This document shows, in pieces, positions 1-11,986 of a DNA stretch of 64,000 bases (the first letter of the stretch is position 1; each line of letters opens with the position of its first letter). Under the pieces are notes generated by a model. It searched no databases and was not told the origin of the DNA. It worked only from the letters and a program-made list of their open reading frames with translations. This DNA is from Mytilus edulis (lineage: Eukaryota > Mollusca > Bivalvia > Mytilida > Mytilidae): contig NC_092348.1 of the NCBI RefSeq assembly GCF_963676685.1, forward strand, positions 20,373,386-20,437,385. Direction: 5' to 3'. Made by a program: the position numbers and the translations under genes.

Positions 1-2147
1 GCCACAATCATCATTGGGATATCTAGTTTTAAAATTGTGTCCGGTGACCCGGTCAACCAACCAAGATGGCCGCCATGGCTAAAAATAGAACATAGGGGTA
101 AAATGCAGATTTTGGCTTAGCACTAAAAAACCAAAGCATTTAGAGCAATCTGACAGGAAGTAAAATTGTTTATCAGGTCAAGATCTATATGCCCTGAAAT
201 TTTGAGATGAATTGGACAACCCGTTGATAGGTTGCTGCCCCTGAGTTGGTAATTTTAATGAAATTTTGCTGTTTTTGGTTATCTTGAATATTATTATAGA
301 TAGAGATAAACTGTACACAGCAAAAATGTTCAGCAAAGTAAGATCTACAAATAAGTCAACAAGATCAAAATGGTCTGTTGATCCCTTTAGGAGTTATTGC
401 CCTTTATAGTCAATTTTTAACCATTTTTCGTAAATCTTAGTTATCTTTTACAAAAATCTTCTCCTCTGAAACTACTGGGCCAAATTAAACCAAACATGGC
501 CACAATCATCATTCGGGTATCTAGTTTAAAAATTGTGTCCGGTGACCCGACCAACCAACCAAGATGGCCGCCATAGAACATAGGGGTGAAATGTAGATTT
601 TGGCTTATAACTCTGAAACCGCAGCCTTTAGAGCAAATCTGACAAGGGTTAAAATTGTTTATCCGGTCAAGATCTATCTGCCCTGAAATTTTCAGACGAA
701 TCTGACAACCCGTTGTTGGGTTGCTGCCCCTGAATTGGTAATTTTAAGGAAATTTTGCTGTTTTTGGTTATTACAGTATCTTGAATATTATTATAGATAG
801 AGATAAACTGTAAACATCAATAATGTTCAGCAAAGTAAGATCTACAAATAAGTCAACAAGACCAAAATGGTATGTTGACCCCTTTAGGAGTTATTGCCCT
901 TTATAGTCAATTTTTAACCATTTTTCGTAAATCTTAGTCATCTTTTACAAAAATCTTCTCCTCTGAAACTAATGAGCCAAATTAAACCAAACTTGGCCAC
1001 AATCATCATTGGGGTATCTAGTTTTAAAATTGTGTCCGGTGACCCGGTCAACCAACCAAGATGGCCGCCATGGCTAAAAATAGAACATAGGGGTAAAATG
1101 CAGTTTTTGGCTTAGCACTAAAAAACCAAAGCATTTAGAGCGATCTGACAGGAAGTCAAATTGTTTATCAGGTCAAGATCTATATGCCCTGAAATTTTGA
1201 GATGAATTGGACAACCCGTTGATAGGTTGCTGCCCCTGAGTTGGTAATTTTAATGAAATTTTGCTGTTTTTGGTTATTATCTTGAATATTATTATAGATA
1301 GAGATAAACTGTACACAGCAAAAATGTTCAGCAAAGTAAGATCTACAAATAAGTCAACAAGATCAAAATGGTCTGTTGATCCCTTTAGGAGTTATTGCCC
1401 TTTATAGTCAATTTTTAACCATTTTTCGTAAATCTTAGTTATCTTTTACAAAAATCTTCTCCTCTGAAACTACTGGGCCAAATTAAACCAAACATGGCCA
1501 CAATCATCATTCGGATATCTAGTTTAAAAATTGTGTCCGGTGACCCGACCAACCAACCAAGATGGCCGCCATAGAACATAGGGGTGAAATGTAGATTTTG
1601 GCTTATAACTCTGAAACCGCAGCCTTTAGAGCAAATCTGACAAGGGTTAAAATTGTTTATCCGGTCAAGATCTATCTGCCCTGAAATTTTCAGACGAATC
1701 TGACAACCCGTTGTTGGGTTGCTGCCCCTGAATTGGTAATTTTAAGGAAATTTTGCTGTTTTTGGTTATTACAGTATCTTGAATATTATTATAGATAGAG
1801 ATAAACTGTAAACATCAATAATGTTCAGCAAAGTAAGATCTACAAAAAAAAGTCAACATGAGGGAAATAGTCAATTGACCCCTAAGGAGTTATTGTCCTT
1901 TATAGTCAATTTTTAAAAATTTTCATAAAATTTGTAAATTTTAACTAACATTTTCCACTGAAACTACTGGGCCAAGTTCATAATAGATAGAGATAATTGT
2001 AAGCAGCAAAAATGTTCAGTAAAGTGAGATGTAAAAACACATCACCATCACCAAAACACAATTTTGTCATGAATCCATCTGCTTCCTTTGTTTAATATTC
2101 ACATAGACCAAGGTGAGCGACACAGGCTCTTTAGAGCCTCTAGTTTT
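1..2147 (+). mobile_element. Element with ~498-bp internal tandem repeats and a hairpin end (left part cut by window)
   Basis: The landmark gccacaatcatcatt starts at 1, 499, 996 and 1497, giving a ~498-bp unit. Units 1 and 3 resemble each other, as do 2 and 4, so the array is a ~996-bp dimer. The right end reads aaggtgagcgacacaggctc then a hairpin (AGGCTC/GAGCCT) followed by CTAG. The same end, inverted, occurs at 30893 and borders a related array. A hairpin followed by CTAG and T resembles a Helitron 3' end, but the second copy does not keep CTRR, so the class is unsettled. Confidence 0.7.
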
Positions 2148-2639
2148 AAACTAGGGCTATATGTCTCAACTAAGATGGTGACAAACCTGCCTAGCTACCT
2201 GAAATCACTGTCTTACTAGGACATGCACGTCGACCTATCGTTGGTAGGAACGATCAAAAAGTGCACGCTATTACAAAAAACTTTCTTATTTAGCTAATGC
2301 CGCTAACTTAATTATGTCGCTTAAGACAAGCTCTTAAGCAAGGTTATGTTATTTTATGTCAGATAGTTTAAAACATGTAAAAAAAATTTCGCGTAAGTTC
2401 TAAAATGTTACTTAGTAGATAGTTGCTCTATACAAGGAAGTATAAAACAAAAGTTTCAAGGGGTAAAGTTGAATGTACGCCATCACGGATTTGTTTACCA
2501 TTACGGAACAACCAGATATGTTACCAATTGCATACTTTTATGAGCATTTCGATGGGTTCCACATGTAGAACATTATATGCTATCCCTTATAGAGAATTTT
2601 AGATTCGTTTTGTTTTGTTGTCATCTTGTTGCTCAGTAT

Positions 2640-2800
2640 TAAAAATGAGGGACGAAAGATACCAGAGGGGCAGTCAAACTCATAGATTGAAAATAAACTT
2701 ACGTCATTGCTAAAAAAGAAAACGAAAAACAGTCAAAATAGTACACAAGACACAACATAAAAAACTAAAGACTAAGCAACCCGAACCCATCAGGTTTTCT
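2640..2800 (-). repeat. Mussel-type interspersed repeat, family M3
   Basis: The stretch containing gacgaaagataccagaggg and gacacaacataaaaaactaa is the reverse complement of 52585-52765. Two copies in one window at this similarity show an interspersed family. Class not determined. Confidence 0.6.
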
Positions 2801-2943
2801 CTGTTGTCTTTTGTCGGTTTTTGTCGTCTTTTTTAGTTTTTCTTTGACTTAAATGTATAAGGTTAAATCTTTCGTATCTTCCACCTCTCTTTTTATTAAG
2901 TATTTTTTAATTAAACAAATATTAAATTGTTCTTTTATTTTAG

Positions 2944-3010
2944 GTTTGATAAACTGAAAAAAAAGTTTAGCCAGTTGAAAAAGAAGCAAGCTTACGAGTC
3001 TGTTGTTTAA
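2944..3010 (+). CDS. Probable terminal coding exon of an unidentified gene entering from the left
   Basis: A strong acceptor (pyrimidine-rich tract ending attttag at 2943) is followed by an open frame FDKLKKKFSQLKKKQAYES then VV and TAA at 3008-3010. The first base completes a codon from an upstream exon. Lysine-rich C-terminus; family not recognised. No partner exon was found between 1 and 2943, where the sequence is repeat DNA. Confidence 0.45.
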
Positions 3011-3397
3011 TCTGATATTGTTGTAAGATGTCTGATGTTTTGAACTATCTTTGTATATGTTTAGAACAATAATGCAACCTATTTATTTTGAGTATGAGTG
3101 GTAATTGATGATTTTTTTTTACAACTAAGCTTATTCTACTATATGTATTACTTGCTTTGTATTCCTTTTGTACATATATGCATAATTTATCCATAAATCC
3201 GCTGATATATTTGATCATTTCATCCTGGCCTATTAGTCATTAAAAGTTGTAATTCAGAGTTGGGTGAATAAGCGATATTTATTAACAATTGATTCTGGTC
3301 AATCATTTCTTGCTTAACAATATTTGACTTATTAAAGTCGTATTTTGTCTTGCATTAAAGGGAGACAAATCCTAAAACTTACAAATTTAGACCTCTA

Positions 3398-3872
3398 GGA
3401 AGTACACCACTAATTCATGGTCCCATTGCTTTCTATGTTAAATTCCTCCGTTTCAAGCAGGCACACCTCTTTTATTTTAAGTTCAAATAAAGTGGCAATC
3501 ATTGCATTTCAAAGCAACACTTTATGGTGTCTTGTACTGAAAAAATCAACATACCTTACATTGCATATAAGAAAGAACTGGTTCCCGGAACTTCAGATGT
3601 ACCAAAACAGGTACTTCAGATCTGACAAACAGACAAAATGTACCCTCTTTTTAAAATTTGGTGCAGTTTTTTTACTATTCAAAATTAAAAGTCCAAAAGT
3701 GTTCTACAATGATCACCAGTCCTTCAGCTTTCATTTGATACCAAAAATACCTAAATATTCTACATATTTTGAAAGTTACACTCATGCGTAGGAACTATTT
3801 TGTGTTAAATATGTACTACTTTCTGGTATGTGCTTTCTGGCCGGGCCTGAATTAGTGGTGTTACACCTATAA
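3398..3872. mobile_element. MITE with imperfect 21-bp TIRs (first of three copies)
   Basis: The left end aggaagtacaccactaattc and the right end gaattagtggtgttacacct are imperfect inverted repeats. Identical copies start at 4742 and 6086. The open frame inside has no recognised domain and is treated as chance. Confidence 0.6.
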
Positions 3873-6557
3873 CAGAACCAAACTTGCTATATTGACTTGA
3901 GCATTACTTTATTTCATTCTATGATCTATTTCAAGCAATAAAAAACATATAAAGCCTTAGTCCAAATACTATTTTATTAATTTAAAGCTCAAATTGGACT
4001 GGTAGTAACATATGGGTTATTCAAAGAAAACTGCATATGTATATTACCATTGGCCAATATATTTTTTTTATTCTCAATATCATTGTTTTATTCATTAATT
4101 TCTATTAGGAAAGCTATGTGCTTACTAATAGTCATATTTTTATCAGAGGTTCTTCATTAAATAACAATACATTAGTCCAAACTTAAGACATAAATGAGAA
4201 ATTATCCCCCCTTTTTTCTTGAAATTGAAAAAAGGCTTTTTTTTTGCATGAAATATAATTCTGTGGTAAAACATAGATTAATAAGAGCAATTTATATATC
4301 CCTCAGCTAGATAACTTGCTAAACTGGTCCAAAATTACATGTACAGTGAGATTTAAGAATTCTTATATGAGTATATACCATTTGCCTAGATTGTAAAAGG
4401 CTACCATAAGAAAAACAAAAAAACTTGAAAAATCATGAGATTATTTTGACCAAGAGCTATTTTGTTCCATAAACAAGTCATAAAATACATGTTTTATTGA
4501 TTTGAATCAGAAAAAATGCAAAAATGAGAACTTGGAGTCAAGTCTTAACTGCATGCATGTTGTATGACCATAAAAGGCTAACATATTTGAGTATGCCAAT
4601 TTAAGAGCTTAAATTTCCCATAAGCAGGACGGTTGACCCAAAAAAGATGATTAGACATGATTACTAACATCCTATTTGACTTATTTTCATTGGAATAGGT
4701 ACAACTTCTAAAAATTGGATTTCTGGTGATTCTCTGTAATAGGAAGTACACCACTAATTCATGGTCCCATTGCTTTCTATGTTAAATTCCTCCGTTTCAA
4801 GCAGGCACACCTCTTTTATTTTAAGTTCAAATAAAGTGGCAATCATTGCATTTCAAAGCAACACTTTATGGTGTCTTGTACTGAAAAAATCAACATACCT
4901 TACATTGCATATAAGAAAGAACTGGTTCCCGGAACTTCAGATGTACCAAAACAGGTACTTCAGATCTGACAAACAGACAAAATGTACCCTCTTTTTAAAA
5001 TTTGGTGCAGTTTTTTTACTATTCAAAATTAAAAGTCCAAAAGTGTTCTACAATGATCACCAGTCCTTCAGCTTTCATTTGATACCAAAAATACCTAAAT
5101 ATTCTACATATTTTGAAAGTTACACTCATGCGTAGGAACTATTTTGTGTTAAATATGTACTACTTTCTGGTATGTGCTTTCTGGCCGGGCCTGAATTAGT
5201 GGTGTTACACCTATAACAGAACCAAACTTGCTATATTGACTTGAGCATTACTTTATTTCATTCTATGATCTATTTCAAGCAATAAAAAACATATAAAGCC
5301 TTAGTCCAAATACTATTTTATTAATTTAAAGCTCAAATTGGACTGGTAGTAACATATGGGTTATTCAAAGAAAACTGCATATGTATATTACCATTGGCCA
5401 ATATATTTTTTTTATTCTCAATATCATTGTTTTATTCATTAATTTCTATTAGGAAAGCTATGTGCTTACTAATAGTCATATTTTTATCAGAGGTTCTTCA
5501 TTAAATAACAATACATTAGTCCAAACTTAAGACATAAATGAGAAATTATCCCCCCTTTTTTCTTGAAATTGAAAAAAGGCTTTTTTTTTGCATGAAATAT
5601 AATTCTGTGGTAAAACATAGATTAATAAGAGCAATTTATATATCCCTCAGCTAGATAACTTGCTAAACTGGTCCAAAATTACATGTACAGTGAGATTTAA
5701 GAATTCTTATATGAGTATATACCATTTGCCTAGATTGTAAAAGGCTACCATAAGAAAAACAAAAAAACTTGAAAAATCATGAGATTATTTTGACCAAGAG
5801 CTATTTTGTTCCATAAACAAGTCATAAAATACATGTTTTATTGATTTGAATCAGAAAAAATGCAAAAATGAGAACTTGGAGTCAAGTCTTAACTGCATGC
5901 ATGTTGTATGACCATAAAAGGCTAACATATTTGAGTATGCCAATTTAAGAGCTTAAATTTCCCATAAGCAGGACGGTTGACCCAAAAAAGATGATTAGAC
6001 ATGATTACTAACATCCTATTTGACTTATTTTCATTGGAATAGGTACAACTTCTAAAAATTGGATTTCTGGTGATTCTCTGTAATAGGAAGTACACCACTA
6101 ATTCATGGTCCCATTGCTTTCTATGTTAAATTCCTCCGTTTCAAGCAGGCACACCTCTTTTATTTTAAGTTCAAATAAAGTGGCAATCATTGCATTTCAA
6201 AGCAACACTTTATGGTGTCTTGTACTGAAAAAATCAACATACCTTACATTGCATATAAGAAAGAACTGGTTCCCGGAACTTCAGATGTACCAAAACAGGT
6301 ACTTCAGATCTGACAAACAGACAAAATGTACCCTCTTTTTAAAATTTGGTGCAGTTTTTTTACTATTCAAAATTAAAAGTCCAAAAGTGTTCTACAATGA
6401 TCACCAGTCCTTCAGCTTTCATTTGATACCAAAAATACCTAAATATTCTACATATTTTGAAAGTTACACTCATGCGTAGGAACTATTTTGTGTTAAATAT
6501 GTACTACTTTCTGGTATGTGCTTTCTGGCCGGGCCTGAATTAGTGGTGTTACACCTC
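3398..6557. repeat. 1344-bp tandem duplication, 2.35 copies, built on a MITE
   Basis: Units start at 3398, 4742 and 6086 with aggaagtacaccactaattc. They appear identical over their whole length, including a non-conserved 124-codon frame repeated at 3417, 4761 and 6105. The third unit stops at about 6557. Each unit is a ~474-bp MITE plus an ~870-bp spacer. Confidence 0.95.
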
Positions 6558-7159
6558 TATGAGTCAAAAGCAGATTCAGACTTATTTATGTCTGAGCTCT
6601 GACTGTTTATCTGCTTATCACCTTCAAAACATTATTGATTTTATCAAAATTAAAATGGAACATTTAAAAGGTGTGCATACAAAATATTGAATGTTGATTA
6701 AAGATCAACTGAAAATATGACATATTTTGCATGTTTCAATTTTTTTTTTATATTTCTCTAAAAATGTCCACTTTTGACATAGAAACTGTAAGGACACATA
6801 TTTCTATATATGCCAATCTCCCTATAGTACTGTGCAGAGATATAGAAAGAGAATATAGAGAAATTACAAAGTGCACGGTTGTATTGAAGAGGCACAGACT
6901 ACAGTACCTGCTGAGGAATATACATGTAGGGGTTATTTAAACTTATTATTGTATGAGACTTTTGAAAAAAAAATTTTATTGTCTTTATTTTCTGAAGACC
7001 TTTCTGAATAACCTTAACCCATAGCTGTACAACAATGGACCTTTTTCAATGCCACTGTAGTATAAATCACAATATATATTTTCACCAAAATATAAGGTTT
7101 TGTCTGAACTTCGAAAAAATGATGACAGAAAGCAAGACTTGGCAATGATTGATCCGATT

Positions 7160-7345
7160 TTTAGGTAAGGACAACAGAGTGGATGTTGGGCCACTAAGCT
7201 AATCTGCCCGCTTTGCACCAGCTAATATCAATTAATGCCTAGGGTGGGAATCGAACTCACATACACCAACTCTGTTTTCCTACAATGATCTAAAGATGTG
7301 AACAAGAACATATAAATTGACTACATACCAGCTAATCTGTATAAA
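7160..7345 (-). other. tRNA-like boxes (possible SINE relic)
   Basis: Minus strand: gtgagttcgattcccaccct resembles a T arm/B box, and gcagattagcttagtggccc resembles an A box ~30 nt further on. The order (B before A) suggests parts of two heads or chance. Overlaps the edge of the SAP-type gene exon at 7329. Confidence 0.25.
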
Positions 7346-8464
7346 AAGTACCCATCGATCTGTTCTCTGGTGAGTTTGGAAAAAACAAGTCTATGGTCTG
7401 GAATGAGTTGCTTATAGCCACACTTAGGCCATGAAATATCAGTGTGGTCAGGGATTTCAATGGCTGGCTGTTTGAAATTTCTATTTTTGTCATAGGCAAT
7501 TAATCTGTGGAAAAGATATTTTAGAATGTTTTTAGTGTTAACAGATATACATTAGAACCTAATAACATTTTTGCTAACTGTTATTGTTATGATAAAAGTT
7601 TATTTTTTTTACAAATGGTCAGCAAAAAAGTCTTGTGTTTAAGTCATCAGAAAAATTTAATGCTTTAAAACAATGACTTTCACCAACAAAACTGTTGAAA
7701 TTCTGAATTTAATGGTACCAAGTTTATTAAAATCGGTTCAGTAATGATACCACGGTACCATATACTTTTTAAAAATTGTGATGCCATTTGAAATCTATTT
7801 CTAGAACGGAAAATTGCAAGTGACACAGTCTCAGTTTCATGGTCAGAAACATTTTCTATTCAGTATTGACGGATGTTTTATACTGTTGATCTTATTTCAC
7901 ATTGAAAAAATACCTATCAATCAGGTCTGCTTTTCTTCCTGTTATCACAGCTCCCCTTACAACCAATTCTGCCTTTAACTTCGGTACCGTCCACTTGTTG
8001 TAGGCCACAGACCACAATTAATTCCTCTATCAGTTCTTTATAACCTTTTGCATCATTAAAAAAATTGCACCATGCACTTTTGTCCATCTTTTTGTGTGTG
8101 TAATGTATTGTCCTAGTCCAAATATATATTCAAAATTCAGGAAGATTGAAGCAATCACTTTTACAAATTTAGCCAATACACATCCATACCCCTATTGACA
8201 AGTCAAGAGATGTTCCGAAAACTGTAAATATCACCTTTTTGCACTTGACCTAATCACTCATTCCATATCAAAATCAGTTAAAATACAACCTCCAAAAATT
8301 TATTTGACCTCTCTTCTTTCATTTCCACCCAAAAAGATTTAAGGAATGAGTGAGGAAAGGAAAGAAAAAAAATTAAGGAAAAATACACTCTAATTAAAAG
8401 GAACTATATAACGAAAAGCGGGGTCATTAATTGTGGTCTTGGGCCTGTACTTTGCCGCCTCCAT
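7329..8464 (-). pseudogene. SAP-domain-type gene fragment, first exon split by a MITE
   Basis: Minus strand. ATG at 8464 gives MEAAKY; the frame is then broken at 8449 by a 443-bp MITE and resumes at 8002 with NKWTVPKLKAELVVRGAV and ITGRKADLIDR, ending at a gtattt donor below 7914. The next exon, 7329-7504, joins in frame (phase 2) and encodes LIAYDKNRNFKQPAIEIPD, SWPKCGYKQLIPDHRLVF and LTREQIDGYFLYRLAG, then a gtatgt donor. The LKAEL..RGA..GRKADLI..L pattern is a SAP DNA-binding motif; the following part resembles invertebrate proteins that carry SAP plus YqaJ/SWIM-like regions (from memory, less sure). No further exon was found below 7329. Without the MITE the reading frame is open, so this is either a recently broken gene or a duplicate copy. 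Confidence 0.6.
8003..8445. mobile_element. MITE with ~20-bp TIRs and TGTA target duplication
   Basis: Left end GGCCACAGACCACAATTAAT and reverse-complemented right end GGCCCAAGACCACAATTAAT form the inverted repeats. TGTA is present at 7999-8002 and again at 8446-8449. The interior has no coding potential. It lies within the first coding exon of the SAP-type gene. Confidence 0.8.
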
Positions 8465-8539
8465 TAGTTTATCGTAGTTACAAGCGTCTAAACGATAAAA
8501 AGCGTTTCGCTAACCACCGTTAACACACAAACGACCTCT

Positions 8540-9335
8540 CGAGTGCAAATTCCGGTGAATGAAAACCATTCATTCTCGATTTCATCAAAAGCTTCTAAAT
8601 TTGAATATTTCGAACCTTCAGGTGGTATATAAATACAGCCTACAATTACATCATTTTGCAGACCAAAAATGCTTTTTGTTACTTTCATCCACTGTACAAA
8701 TTGACTTTCACTTGATAAAAATGTTAAACTTGTTTCTAAGCTTTTTTTGAAAATAACTGCTATACCACCTGATTTTTTACACATTTTTTTTATTTTTTGT
8801 TACATATGTCTAACCTTTTGGGACATCTAGGACATCTAGATTATCAAGTTTGCTTTCAACAAATATTGAAATATCATAGTTTAGTATATTATCTGTAAAT
8901 TCTTTAAATTTCAACTTAGATTTTAAACCACACACATTCAAATAAAATATAGTGAGATCATTTTTCACACATACATTGTTTTTATGAATATTTTTATTGT
9001 CAATGTCACTTCTCTGTCCTCTTGTACATCTGTCTTATTCACCATTTTGGTCCATTGCAGCTGAAGGTGGAGGATGTTGTCTGGTTGTCCTAGGATAGTA
9101 GCGTTTGTTATCTATATAAAGTCGATCTTCCTTTAGAACTGCCGTGTGACCTTTAGTTCGGGCATCCTTCAGTATGGGAACTAGTTCTCGCCTCCGCTCT
9201 ATGACTTCGATAGGATATTATTCATGGACAACAAATAGCTTTTTGTTTTTCAGCTTTTGAATTGCAGCACTATAAAGCACCATATTTCTGTCTTTTCGTC
9301 GCTCAAACTTAGCCACTATGCCCCTTGGACTCTTG
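8540..9335 (-). pseudogene. LINE ORF1 end and endonuclease start, inverted fragment
   Basis: Read on the minus strand it gives an ORF1-like segment interrupted by a stop after LFVVHE, then YPRTTRQHPPP, then an ORF2 endonuclease start (LTIFYLNVCGLKSKL, SIFVESKLDNLD) and the downstream SGGIAVIFKKSLE segment to about 8540. Frameshifts and stops make it non-functional. Confidence 0.6.
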
Positions 9336-9348
9336 TCCTGTTTTGGTT

Positions 9349-9855
9349 AAATTCATGGACCGTAAATATTATATTGGATCCGTACATCCTTTAGCTATAT
9401 CAGTTAATGCAAATCTAAAGGACATCAGAAAAATTCCTGTACGTCTTAAAATTTCAACTGGGAACTATATCCTACAAACCCACAAGGCATCATTTTCAAA
9501 GAATAATTATATAAGCCCAACTTGTAAACTCTGTAGTAAAGCGGATGAAACGGTGGAACATTTTATTCTATTATGTGAAAAGTTAGAAGAGGCAAGAATA
9601 CCACTTTTGTCAAAGATCTTAGATAATGGAAGTCTGATCCTAGCCAAAGTTGCAACTTCGTTTCCAATTGATCTTATCCAACTAATTATCAATCCGTTCT
9701 GTTATGTAGACATTAATGCAAACAGAGGTGTTTTTGAGGAAACCAGTAACATTTTGGAACCCCTGTGTAGACAGTTGCTTTATAATTTGCATAACAAACG
9801 CTATGCTTTATTAGCTAATATAGATAAGCAAGGCTGTAGAAAACTTAACTTCTAA
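9349..9855 (+). pseudogene. LINE reverse-transcriptase C-terminal fragment
   Basis: An open frame to TAA at 9855 with KIPVRLKISTGNYILQTHKA and a zinc-knuckle-like CKLCSKADETVEHFILLCEK, typical of the end of LINE ORF2. The catalytic RT motifs are absent, so it cannot function alone. It is the direct half of the 8540-10170 insertion. Confidence 0.7.
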
Positions 9856-10937
9856 TTGCTTAATAGTGTAGTATAGAAAGATTGGCCTTGCAAGTACATA
9901 ACGGGCACACATGGTGAGGTCCCAGAATGAGTTGTTTTTGTATTCAAAGAACATTTAGTTTTATTTCTATCAAAGATTTTTCTTATGTTTTATTTGTGTA
10001 TGTATTGTGTTATATTGTGTATTGACATTTTCCTCTGTGTGAATGGAGGTGTGCCTTGATTGGCAGAACTACGGTTACAGATTACAGAATACCGGTCGGA
10101 GGAAGACCAATGGTTACCATAATTCTATTCCCCAGTTACCCTTGTGGATATAATAAATTGAAGTCTTATATGCAATGAAAAGAGGGTAATACATGTATGG
10201 GGGAAACATGTTACCCTGTATTGTAAAAAAACAAACCACAAGGAGTCCCAAAGTTCACACAAATTCCTAAACCTGAGATGAATACATGCTTACATATATT
10301 CCTCTGTTTCTAATTTCCGTCCCATATTCCTTTTTTGCTTAAAAAAAAACACAAATTTTCAAGTTGGTTACTTACTAGTAATCCCCATTCCTTATTCGTT
10401 ACATTACGCAAGAAACAACAATAAAATCGGAATTAAATGGAACGTAAAACACACGTATTACAAACGAACGAGGAACGAATAAGTAACTGAGTATCAGTCG
10501 AGCGCTGAAACTGGTTCATACGACTTAATGGGGTGATTTCAGCCCTATAAGAACTCATAGCTACATGTAACACCAGAGACAAGAAAACAATTGTAAAGTT
10601 TTGTTTAAAAGGTACAACGTATTACACACGTATTACAAGCGAATAAGAAACTAATAGGTAGCAGGGTAGCAGTAATGTTGAGCGCTGACACGGGTACATA
10701 CGCGCTAATAATGTTATTTTACTTCTCAGTACCCATAAGTTACACTAAAGACGAGAAATGTGTTTACAAAAATTCATTTGAAAGGTACAAAGTATAACAC
10801 GTATTACAAGAGTATAGTAGACGACGAAAAAGTAACCGGGTATCAGTCGAGCGCTGAAACGTGTATATATACACGCTGATAGGGTTATTTCACCTTTTAG
10901 AACTCATAGCTAACACCAGAGACATGAACAAAAATGA

Positions 10938-11397
10938 AAAGATAAAATTGAGAATGCATGGGAACGGGGAATATGTCAGGCAAAAAGACAACAAGCAGAC
11001 CAAAGGGCAGATAACATCCGAAGGCCACCAATGTGTTTTCAACGCAGCGAGAAAATCCCGCACCCGGAGGTGGTCATCAGCTGGCCCCTAAATAAAATTG
11101 TGTACGTCTAGTTCAGTGAAAATGGACGGTCACACTTAACTCTAAAAGTAAACATATACAAGTACTAAAATAAAACTAGATACCCTAAGGACCATTTAAA
11201 TATAGTTTGAAGGTATTTGGCCCTGTTAGTTTCAGAGGAGAAGATTTTTTTAATAGTTAACCACGACATACGACGGACGACGACGGACGCAAAGTAAAGG
11301 CATAATCTTAGATGGGGCGCTTCGGGCCCCGGTGAGCTTAAAAAACACAGACTGACAAAAGCAAGCTCATGACTTGAGACAGACGCAAAAATACGAA
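10938..11397 (-). mobile_element. Interspersed repeat family M2, split by a fragment of the hairpin-ended element
   Basis: 10938-11165 and 11348-11397 match successive parts of the intact M2 copy at 46796-47100 (landmarks gtgtcaaagagacaac-like, cccgcacccggagg, gacgcaaaaatac). The segment between, 11166-11347, is a solo end of the 1-2147/30893-33976 family (ataccctaaggaccattt, then a GGGGC/GCCCC hairpin and ggtgagctta). Confidence 0.7.
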
Positions 11398-11663
11398 GTT
11401 GTCAAACCAAGAATTTATTCAAAAGGAGCAACGTATAACAAGCGAATAAGGAATGAATAAAAAAACAGGGTATAGTCGAGCGCTGAAGCAGGTACATACG
11501 CGCTTATATAGGGTTATTTCACCTATAAGAACGCATTTAGCTAGCACCAGAGACCAGAAAAATCAGAATGATTCTTTATAAAGGTGCAACGCATAACACA
11601 CGTATTTTAAGCAAAAAAGGGAAATAATAAGTAACAGGGTATCAGTCGAGCGCTGAAACGATT

Positions 11664-11986
11664 ACGGGATCCCGCCTACATGTTTAACCCCGCCACATTT
11701 TGTATGTGCCTGTCCCAAGCCAGGAGCCTGTAATTCAGTAGTTGTCGTTTTTTGATGTGTTACATATTTGCTTTTCTTTCATTTTTGTACATAAATTAGG
11801 CAGTTAGTTTTTCTCGTTTAATTTTTTTTTTGCATGTCATTTCGGGGGCTTTAAAGCTGACTATGCGGGATGACTTTGCTCATTGTTCAAGACCGTACAG
11901 TGACCTATAGTTGTTAATTTCTGTGTCATTTTGGGCTCTTGTGGAGAGCTGTCTCATTGGCAATTATATCACATCTTCTTTTTTAT
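11664..11986 (+). mobile_element. Interspersed repeat family M1 (SINE-like), near full length
   Basis: It runs from acgggatcccgcc through cctgtcccaagccaggagcc to the tail gtctcattggcaattatatc and acatcttctttttta. The same order of blocks is seen at 25426-25742, 48088-48370 and 51830-52232. No ORF. It lies within a satellite monomer. Confidence 0.75.

Larger units (their letters stand above)
8540..10170. mobile_element. LINE copy with inverted 5' part and direct 3' part (twin-priming structure)
   Basis: On the minus strand, from about 9335 down to 8540, lie the end of an ORF1-like frame (SPRGIVAKFERRKDR, ERRRELVPILKDAR) and the start of an APE endonuclease (LNVCGLKSKLKFKEF, GCIYIPPEGSKYSNLE), with stops. 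On the plus strand, from about 9345, lies the C-terminus of a reverse transcriptase with the usual cysteine-histidine motif. The middle (rest of endonuclease and most of RT) is missing. The 3' end is near 10170. Confidence 0.65.

Noticed and set aside
3417..3791. 124-codon frame repeated identically three times (also 4761 and 6105)
   Set aside because: It lies in a MITE, has no domain or codon bias, and its repetition only mirrors the DNA duplication.
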